31,007 bases of DNA from RGIG2945 sp045540355 (GTDB taxonomy: Bacteria; Bacillota; Clostridia; Oscillospirales; Acutalibacteraceae), in contig JAZQHB010000038.1 of assembly GCA_045540355.1 (NCBI GenBank), forward strand, positions 1-31,007, written 5' to 3'. Made by a program: the position numbers and the translations under genes. Under the pieces are notes generated by a model, which saw only the letters and a list, made by a program, of their open reading frames with translations, was not told the origin of the DNA and searched no databases. This document shows, in pieces, positions 25,666 through 31,007 of this stretch (its first letter is position 1; each line of letters opens with the position of its first letter).

Positions 25666-25679
25666 TTAGCATAAGCTAA
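25666..25679 (+). promoter_or_regulatory. Putative DtxR/MntR-type operator
   Basis: A perfect dyad TTAGC-ATAA-GCTAA lies between the predicted transcription start and the ribosome binding site of the DtxR-like gene. DtxR/IdeR boxes share TTAG/CTAA outer half-sites, so autoregulation is likely. Only one copy was noticed in the window, and binding is inference. Confidence 0.5.
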
Positions 25680-25694
25680 CATAAAGGAGCTTTT

Positions 25695-26078
25695 ATGGAA
25701 CATTTAACATCTTCGCTTGAAGATTATCTTGAAGCAATTTATATGTTGGAGAAAAGAGGCAGTGTCAGAATATCAGACATCGCTGAATTTTTAGGCGTAT
25801 CAAAACCGAGTGTCAACCGTGCGGTCGGAAATCTCTGCAAGCATGGTCTGATTGAGCACGAGCTGTATTCCGATGTCACTCTCACCCCAAAAGGCAAGGC
25901 TCTTGCTTCAAAGGTTTTAAGACGGCATAAAATTATAAAAAAATTTCTTACTGACACATTGGGTGTTGATGAAAAAATCGCCGAACAGGATGCCTGCAGA
26001 ATGGAGCATGTAATAAGCGTACAGACCATACAAAAACTCTATCAGTATTGTGAGGGGAAAACCTCTGATGAAAAATAA
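25695..26078 (+). CDS. DtxR/MntR-family metal-dependent transcriptional regulator
   Basis: A 127-residue repressor-type regulator with a winged helix-turn-helix (RISDIAEFLGVSKPSVNRAV, 25-44) and the metal-binding/dimerisation domain. It lacks the C-terminal SH3 domain, as MntR does. Metal-ligand positions are mixed: D10 in SLEDYLEAIYML aligns with MntR Asp8, while C101 in ACRMEH aligns with DtxR Cys102. H78, E104 and H105 are shared by both. Iron or manganese sensing is therefore open. AAGGAG lies 5 bases before the ATG. The dyad at 25666-25679 suggests autoregulation. Its end overlaps the next flavoprotein gene by 11 bases. Confidence 0.9.
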   Translation: MEHLTSSLEDYLEAIYMLEKRGSVRISDIAEFLGVSKPSVNRAVGNLCKHGLIEHELYSDVTLTPKGKALASKVLRRHKIIKKFLTDTLGVDEKIAEQDACRMEHVISVQTIQKLYQYCEGKTSDEK

Positions 26079-27270
26079 ATTTGATATTGCCGTAATAGGC
26101 GGCGGTGCATCGGGATTATGTGCCGCAATTCAGGCAAAAAGAAATAACAAAAATTTATCCGTAGTTGTCTTTGAGCATTTAAACAGAGTAGGCAAAAAAA
26201 TTCTCGCTACGGGTAACGGCAGATGCAACCTCACTAATCTTAATGCTGAAAATCACGGATATCACAACAAGGATTTCTGTAATAAAATTTTCAGTAAATT
26301 CGGTGTTGATTATACACTCGATTTTTTCAAATCAATCGGACTTTATACAACAACGGATTCCGAGGGCAGAATTTATCCCCGTTCAAACACCGCAGCAAGC
26401 GTGCTTGATTGTCTGCGTTTTGAGGCTGAAAATCTCGGTGTCGAAATCATTTACGACACTCATATAGATTCCGTAAAAAAATCAAGCGGAAAATTTCAGA
26501 TAAATAATATATTTTCCGCTGAAAAAATCATACTCGCAACCGGCGGTAAAGCTTCGCCCTCACAAGGCTCTGACGGAAGCGGTTATTCTCTTGCAAGAAA
26601 TTTCGGATTAAATATTATAACACCTCTTCCTTCGCTTACCGCTTTAAAAACCGAAACAAATATTCCTAAGCAGCTCAAGGGAATCAGAGCACAGGTCAAG
26701 TTATCTGTTCTGAAAAACAATAAAAATATTTTTTCATCGTACGGTGAAATTTTGTTTGCGGATTACGGTGTATCGGGCATCGCCGCAATGGAGGCAGGGT
26801 CTCATATAACCGACGAAAAATCTTTCGTTTTATCGATAGATTTTCTGCCTGAATTTTCTTTTGATAAACTTACAAAAATAATTTCAAAAAGCAATGCTCT
26901 TTCAACAGAAAATTGTCTTATAGGTTTACTGCCGAAAAAAGTCGGTCAGATAATCTGCAAAAAAACCGACTCTGATTGTCTAAGCAAAAAACCTCGTACA
27001 CTTTCTGAAAAAACATTGCATAATCTCGTAAAAAACATAAAAGATTTTCGACTTAAAATAATCGGCACAAGAGGGTTTGAAAATGCTCAGGTAACTCGTG
27101 GCGGTGTTGATGTTTCAGAGTTTAAAAACACACTTGAATCAAAAGCCGTGCCCGGTCTTTATTGCGTCGGCGAATTAGTTGATGTCGACGGCGGTTGCGG
27201 CGGTTTTAATCTTCAATGGGCATGGTCCTCAGGACTTGCCGCAGGATATTTTGCATCGGAGGGAAAATAA
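26068..27270 (+). CDS. HI0933/YhiN-like FAD-binding flavoprotein
   Basis: A 400-residue predicted flavin oxidoreductase of the BaiN/HI0933 group; the substrate is unknown. The FAD motif is AVIGGGASGL (8-17). The family-typical stretch is KKILATGNGRCNLTN (43-57), YPRSNTAASVLDCL follows, and VDGGCGGFNLQWAW lies near the C-terminus. The ATG at 26068 has GAGGGG about 10 bases upstream and overlaps the regulator gene by 11 bases; a frame start at 26050 has no site. Its stop shares TAATG with the next gene. Co-transcription with a metal regulator suggests a link to metal or redox state, which is inference. Confidence 0.88.
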   Translation: MKNKFDIAVIGGGASGLCAAIQAKRNNKNLSVVVFEHLNRVGKKILATGNGRCNLTNLNAENHGYHNKDFCNKIFSKFGVDYTLDFFKSIGLYTTTDSEGRIYPRSNTAASVLDCLRFEAENLGVEIIYDTHIDSVKKSSGKFQINNIFSAEKIILATGGKASPSQGSDGSGYSLARNFGLNIITPLPSLTALKTETNIPKQLKGIRAQVKLSVLKNNKNIFSSYGEILFADYGVSGIAAMEAGSHITDEKSFVLSIDFLPEFSFDKLTKIISKSNALSTENCLIGLLPKKVGQIICKKTDSDCLSKKPRTLSEKTLHNLVKNIKDFRLKIIGTRGFENAQVTRGGVDVSEFKNTLESKAVPGLYCVGELVDVDGGCGGFNLQWAWSSGLAAGYFASEGK

Positions 27271-28871
27271 TGCTCAGAATAAATCAATTAAAAATGTCAC
27301 TTGACTCCGATATGGCAGCTTTGAAAAAAGCTGCCGCAGTGAAGCTGAAAATTTCGCAGAAAGATATTATAGATTTCCGCATCGCAAAAAAAGCTGTTGA
27401 CTGCCGTAAAAAAGACAATGTATTTTTCGTTTACAATGTCGATGTTACCGTTCGTAATGAGGACGCAGTTCTTGCTCGTTGCGGTAACGATGTATCATCT
27501 GTCGAACCGTTTTCTTATACTATGCCTGAAATAAAAAGGCAGAGTAATCTCCGTCCCGTCGTTGTCGGCTTCGGTCCTGCAGGAATGTTCTGTGCATTGA
27601 CACTTGCAAGAGCGAATCTCCGCCCTATTGTACTTGAACGAGGTGACGAGGTCGACATCAGAACACAAAAAGTAAATAAGTTCTGGGCAGATAAAGTCTT
27701 AGATGAAAACTCAAATGTTCAGTTCGGCGAAGGCGGTGCAGGTACCTTTTCTGACGGTAAACTGACTACGGGCATAAAAGACCCACTATGTCGCAAGGTA
27801 TTTCTCGAGCTTGCCGACCACGGTGCACCCGAAGAAATACTCTATTCCGCAAAACCTCACATAGGAACGGACAAGCTTGCAACTGTTGTCAAAAACATCC
27901 GAAACGAAATCATATCACTCGGCGGCGAAATACACTTTAACACAAAGCTTTCGGATATCATTGTTGCAAACGGTGTCATTCAGGGCATTCAATGTGAAGT
28001 AGCCGACAGAAGCTTTGACATTGAAACAGATACTCTTATTCTTGCAATAGGACACTCATCAAGAGATACCGTCACAACCCTTTACAACCGAGGAATTACA
28101 ATGATGCAAAAACCTTTCTCTGTCGGTGTCAGAATCGAGCATCCCCGTGAATTTATTGATAATGCTCAATACGGCAGTTTTGCGGGACATCCCGCTTTGG
28201 GTGCCGCCGATTATAAGCTTGCCTGTCATCCGCCTCACGGCAGAGGTGCATACACATTCTGTATGTGCCCCGGCGGTACGGTTGTTGCGGCAGCATCGGA
28301 AGACGGCGGTGTTGTCGTTAACGGAATGAGTGAATATGCCCGAGATAAAGAAAATTCCAACTCCGCACTTTTGGTCGGAATCGACATTGAAGATTTCCCG
28401 AATGAGCATCCGTTGTCAGGCATTGAATTGCAGAGAAAAATTGAGCGAACTGCATTCTCATTCGGCGGTAACGATTATACTGCACCTGCACAGATGGTCG
28501 GAGATTTTCTCAACAACAAACAATCAACAAAATTCGGTGCCGTAAAAGCATCTTGTCCGACAGGTGTTACACCGTCCGATATCCGCAGAATTTTACCTAA
28601 AAGAGTTACCGATACTTTAGCCGATGCTCTCGTAAAAATGGACAAGCAGATAAAAGGCTTTGCAATGAACGATGCAGTTTTAACCGCACCCGAAACAAGA
28701 AGCTCCTCTCCTGTCAGAATACTTCGAGATGAATTTTATCAATGCAATATCCGAGGAATATACCCCTGCGGTGAGGGTGCAGGCTATGCCGGCGGAATTG
28801 TGTCTGCCGCAGTTGACGGTATCCGTGTGGCTCATGCGGTCTTTGAGGACGAAAGCTATATGGGCTTCTAA
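27270..28871 (+). CDS. FAD-dependent dehydrogenase-like protein (COG2509 type)
   Basis: A 533-residue predicted FAD/NAD(P)-dependent protein of an uncharacterised but widespread family. The first 90 residues form a small alpha/beta N-terminal domain (MLRINQLKMSLDSD). The FAD motif is VVVGFGPAG (97-105), then QFGEGGAGTFSDGKLTTG (151-168), CMCPGGTVV, and a C-terminal YPCGEGAGYAGGIVSAAVDG. It is related to the shorter protein at 16651-18072, which lacks this N-terminal domain and has a Cys cluster instead. The ATG overlaps the previous stop (TAATG), with GGAGG 7 bases upstream. It is the last gene of the regulator operon. A new promoter begins 13 bases after its stop. Confidence 0.88.
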   Translation: MLRINQLKMSLDSDMAALKKAAAVKLKISQKDIIDFRIAKKAVDCRKKDNVFFVYNVDVTVRNEDAVLARCGNDVSSVEPFSYTMPEIKRQSNLRPVVVGFGPAGMFCALTLARANLRPIVLERGDEVDIRTQKVNKFWADKVLDENSNVQFGEGGAGTFSDGKLTTGIKDPLCRKVFLELADHGAPEEILYSAKPHIGTDKLATVVKNIRNEIISLGGEIHFNTKLSDIIVANGVIQGIQCEVADRSFDIETDTLILAIGHSSRDTVTTLYNRGITMMQKPFSVGVRIEHPREFIDNAQYGSFAGHPALGAADYKLACHPPHGRGAYTFCMCPGGTVVAAASEDGGVVVNGMSEYARDKENSNSALLVGIDIEDFPNEHPLSGIELQRKIERTAFSFGGNDYTAPAQMVGDFLNNKQSTKFGAVKASCPTGVTPSDIRRILPKRVTDTLADALVKMDKQIKGFAMNDAVLTAPETRSSSPVRILRDEFYQCNIRGIYPCGEGAGYAGGIVSAAVDGIRVAHAVFEDESYMGF

Positions 28872-28884
28872 AAAATGTAAAATC

Positions 28885-28913
28885 TTGACGAAAATAGTTT
28901 TTTGTACTATAAT
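28885..28913 (+). promoter_or_regulatory. Strong promoter for the sortase-like / His-rich membrane protein operon
   Basis: TTGACG (28885-28890) and a perfect TATAAT (28908-28913) have a 17-base spacer. The leader of about 140 bases (28920-29059) is AT-rich and carries an AAGCTTAAGCTT palindrome followed by Ts. That palindrome could weakly terminate or pause transcription. Confidence 0.8.
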
Positions 28914-29059
28914 AAGCTTAAGCTTTTTTATTTTGGGATTTTATCGGGAAAAACCGTACTTCGCTTAATCTTACTATGTAAAAAAGTAATTTCCGTGTTT
29001 TTTTCCGTCTTATAAAATTTCAAGATACAAAAAAAGATTTTCAGAAAGGTTTGTTGTTT

Positions 29060-29800
29060 ATGGCAGATTTCATAGGTCCTGTCAAAAAAAGCGGCTATAA
29101 ACCGCCTAAAAGAAAATTAACATGGTCAGAGCTTAAAAACCGTCTTTCTCACAGAATGCAGGTTCGTCTTTCTTATGCAATTGTTTCCGCAATCTATGCG
29201 GCTGTTGCCGGACTTATTCTGTTGGTTTGTGTCGCAATTGCCACACCGTTGTTCGATTCGGTATTTTCAGGGTTATTCGGTGAAACTGCTCCCGCTTTTG
29301 AAGCTCCGCTTTCTTCGATATACAAGGGTTCTGATGTTGCGGACGGTGAAATCATTTCATCTCAGCTTGAAACACCTTTGACAAACCGACACTTTGCGTC
29401 ACTCAATTCAGATGACCTCGACATCAATGCTCCCGTTTACAACGGCACAAGCAAACGAGTTCTTGCATCCGGTGTTGCTTTTGATAAAACAGGTGCAATG
29501 CCCGGCGAAAATTCAAATGTTTATCTTAAAGGTTATGCAACCTCCGCACTCAGCGGAATCAAGAACGCTGAAAAAGGTGATGAAATAACCCTCACAACAA
29601 ATTACGGGTATTTCAGATATAAGGTTACAAAAACAGAAGTGCTTTCCAACGAAGAAGCAACAAGAAGAAATGTTACTATCGGTAGAGAAAATCTTGTAAT
29701 TCAAGTGCCATATCCGTTCGATATTCTTTCGGATTCTCGTTATGAAACTTTCTGTGTTTACGCAGAAAAAGTTTCAGGTCCGTCAGCAACTGCACATTGA
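29060..29800 (+). CDS. Sortase-like membrane protein lacking catalytic His and Cys
   Basis: 246 residues from the ATG at 29060 (AAAGG 10 bases upstream). A basic cytoplasmic N-terminus is followed by one transmembrane helix (about 38-63) and an extracytoplasmic domain. Residues 121-236 follow a sortase pattern: INAPVYNGTSKRVLASG, then MPGENSNVYLKGYATSAL where sortases have the GH of the active site, GDEITLTTNYGYFRYKVTKTEVL, and LVIQVPYPF where sortases have L-T-L-x-T-C-Y-P-F. His is Tyr159 and the Cys position is Val216 or Pro217; Arg227 (DSRYETF) is kept. No transpeptidation is expected. It may be a scaffold or regulator. The fold call is by motif order only. The His-rich membrane protein follows after 39 bases. 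Confidence 0.62.
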   Translation: MADFIGPVKKSGYKPPKRKLTWSELKNRLSHRMQVRLSYAIVSAIYAAVAGLILLVCVAIATPLFDSVFSGLFGETAPAFEAPLSSIYKGSDVADGEIISSQLETPLTNRHFASLNSDDLDINAPVYNGTSKRVLASGVAFDKTGAMPGENSNVYLKGYATSALSGIKNAEKGDEITLTTNYGYFRYKVTKTEVLSNEEATRRNVTIGRENLVIQVPYPFDILSDSRYETFCVYAEKVSGPSATAH

Positions 29801-29839
29801 TGCACTGCGAAGTAATATTTCAGAAAGGAAGTTTTTACC

Positions 29840-30811
29840 TTGGCATCAACAAATAATTCAAGTCATTCAGAGCACTCTCATTCAAGCCATAGCCATCATC
29901 ATAGCCACCATTCAAGCCACTCCCATTCAAAGAGCTCACATTCATCAAAATCAAAAAAGAAAAAGAGTAAGTTTAAGCATTCGTTGAGACGACCTGTAAG
30001 TCATCTTGTATCTGTATTTCTTACATTGTTTGTTTTTACTTTCTTTTCTTTGATTGCAATTCTTTGTACGGCTTTCAGCGACTCGTATATAACAAAAGCT
30101 ATCACAGACGAAAATTTTGTTACTCAGCTTTATGACGCTCAGCTTACGGAAGCTACGGCTCTGGCATCTGAATACAATCTTCCGAAAAGTATTTATAATA
30201 ATGTCATAACACAAGACACACTCAAGCAACACCTTACGGAGTATGTCGAAGCTGTTTTGTCAGGTAGTGCTAAGGCATGCGACCTTACTGCTATGCAAAA
30301 GAACTTAACAAGCAACATTGAAATTGCGGTTAAGGATTCAGGAGCAAAGCTTGATGAAAATGCAAAGAAAACAATTACAAATTTTGTTCTGACTTTCGGT
30401 GAAAAATATTTTTCTTTAATTGAAATCAATAACCTCAGTACATTCACTGCATTAAAAATCCCGTTTATTATCGTATTTGTTATATGCGAAATTCTGCTGG
30501 GACTTCTTATTCCCATTTTTGCTCTACTCGTTGACAGATCTCACAGAAATTCTCACAAAACAACAAGACAGTTGGCATATTCATTCCTCGGTGCGGGTGC
30601 ACTCACATTCGCAGTGCCTTTCTTAATCAGATTCTTCAATCTTTACGGTACGCTTCAGGCTTGGAGAGAATATGTATACTGCTTCTTTATTTCATATTTC
30701 AATCACATCATGAATGTTTGGATGTTATTCTCCCTTATACCGTTTGCAATGGGTGCCGGCTTTATTGTCTGGACAAGATTCAGAAAAAACAAACTTAAAA
30801 TCAAAGCGTAA
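29840..30811 (+). CDS. Membrane protein with His/Ser-rich N-terminus, unknown family
   Basis: 323 residues from a TTG start with GGAAG 8 bases upstream. Twelve of the first 34 residues are His, mostly in S-H-S-x-H units (H9 to H34), followed by a Lys-rich stretch (37-46). Four hydrophobic segments are predicted at about 54-78, 205-231, 244-267 and 292-313. An extracytoplasmic helical domain of about 125 residues lies between the first two. The tail is basic. The His-rich tail is probably cytoplasmic and could bind zinc, nickel or another metal. I do not recognise the family. It is co-transcribed with the sortase-like gene and ends in a strong terminator. Confidence 0.78.
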   Translation: MASTNNSSHSEHSHSSHSHHHSHHSSHSHSKSSHSSKSKKKKSKFKHSLRRPVSHLVSVFLTLFVFTFFSLIAILCTAFSDSYITKAITDENFVTQLYDAQLTEATALASEYNLPKSIYNNVITQDTLKQHLTEYVEAVLSGSAKACDLTAMQKNLTSNIEIAVKDSGAKLDENAKKTITNFVLTFGEKYFSLIEINNLSTFTALKIPFIIVFVICEILLGLLIPIFALLVDRSHRNSHKTTRQLAYSFLGAGALTFAVPFLIRFFNLYGTLQAWREYVYCFFISYFNHIMNVWMLFSLIPFAMGAGFIVWTRFRKNKLKIKA

Positions 30812-30856
30812 AAAATGAGCTGTAAAAAAACTTTCGTTTTTTTACAGCTCATTTTT
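30811..30856 (+). terminator. Strong intrinsic terminator, 21-bp perfect stem
   Basis: Arms 30811-30831 and 30836-30856 are perfectly complementary around the 4-nt loop TTTC. The core is TGAGCTGT/ACAGCTCA and the stem ends in five Ts. The left arm starts within the stop codon of the His-rich membrane protein gene. Because it is symmetrical, with A-runs on the left, it could also work on the opposite strand. Confidence 0.92.
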
Positions 30857-30880
30857 AGGGGATAGAAAAAAAGATGAAGA

Positions 30881-30970
30881 ACGGACAAACCGAGCAAAAT
30901 CAAGGCGTAAGGCTTGATTTTGTTTACCCGAAGGCGTACAGAGGTACGGCGAGAGGCGAGGTTTGTTCGT
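30881..30970. repeat. Cloverleaf-like palindromic intergenic element
   Basis: Outer arms ACGGACAAACC (30881-30891) and GGTTTGTTCGT (30960-30970) pair with one G-T wobble. They enclose two hairpins: CAAAATCAAG/CTTGATTTTG (30895-30904 with 30913-30922, 8-nt loop) and CGTAC/GTACG (30935-30939 with 30944-30948, 4-nt loop). It is non-coding and more GC-rich than its flanks. Only one full copy lies in the window. Its position against the terminal direct repeat suggests a dispersed repeat at which assembly stopped. Confidence 0.65.
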
Positions 30971-30977
30971 AGCATAA

Positions 30978-31007
30978 AACACAAAATTTTTAATATTTTC
31001 CGTTTTT
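30978..31007. repeat. Right copy of 30-bp terminal direct repeat
   Basis: Identical to bases 1-30. It follows the palindromic element after seven bases. Confidence 0.9.

Noticed and set aside
29840..29945. Short CAT/AGC-rich repeats considered as a microsatellite or CRISPR-like array
   Set aside because: The repeats are in frame with a gene that has a good start site and encode the His/Ser-rich tail. There are no conserved repeat-spacer units.
1..31007. The whole window as a plasmid or phage genome because of identical ends
   Set aside because: It carries mreBCD, mrdA, minD, rfbACD and manA and no replication, partition, capsid or integrase gene.

Overview
The window looks like chromosomal DNA from a low-to-moderate GC member of the Clostridia, most likely an Oscillospirales/Ruminococcaceae-type gut bacterium. 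The evidence is the mreBCD-mrdA-minD gene order, a secreted protein ending in a type I dockerin module, S-layer-homology-like segments, Firmicutes-style ribosome binding sites with several TTG starts, and vegetative promoters close to TTGACA-17-TATAAT. I see no rRNA, tRNA, CRISPR array, transposase or phage gene. The first 30 and last 30 bases are identical, so the window probably ends in a repeated sequence or was trimmed from a closed assembly graph path. The gene content argues against a 31-kb plasmid.

Layout. 160-7155 (minus): two large secreted proteins, a 1649-residue GLUG/right-handed beta-helix mosaic with a C-terminal dockerin, and a 636-residue SLH-like protein. 7481-14234 (minus): the rod-shape/elongasome cluster, read as lipoprotein - lipoprotein - mreB - mreC - mreD - mrdA (PBP2) - minD. 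A strong promoter lies just before the second lipoprotein, and a possible pseudoknot precedes minD. minC, minE and rodA are absent. 14452-15147 (minus): a small metallophosphoesterase. 15247-18072 (plus): a D,D-carboxypeptidase-like protein that lacks its catalytic residues, then an FAD-dependent dehydrogenase-like protein. 18056-20858 (minus): an ABC-F ATPase and mannose-6-phosphate isomerase. 20961-25521 (minus): dTDP-rhamnose genes rfbA, rfbC and rfbD, followed by an OmpR-type regulator and its sensor kinase. 25695-28871 (plus): a DtxR/MntR-type metal regulator with a dyad operator at its own promoter, translationally coupled to two flavoproteins. 29060-30811 (plus): a sortase-fold protein without catalytic His or Cys, and a membrane protein with a very His-rich N-terminus. 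The window closes with a strong terminator and a structured palindromic repeat.

The theme is the cell envelope: wall elongation (MreBCD/PBP2), division-site placement (MinD), envelope sugars (RfbACD, ManA), wall-enzyme look-alikes and secreted adhesin-like proteins. The best candidates for undescribed biology are the two apparent pseudoenzymes (D,D-carboxypeptidase-like and sortase-like), the His-rich partner of the pseudosortase, the DtxR-flavoprotein operon, the minD leader structure, and the lipoproteins joined to the elongasome operon.
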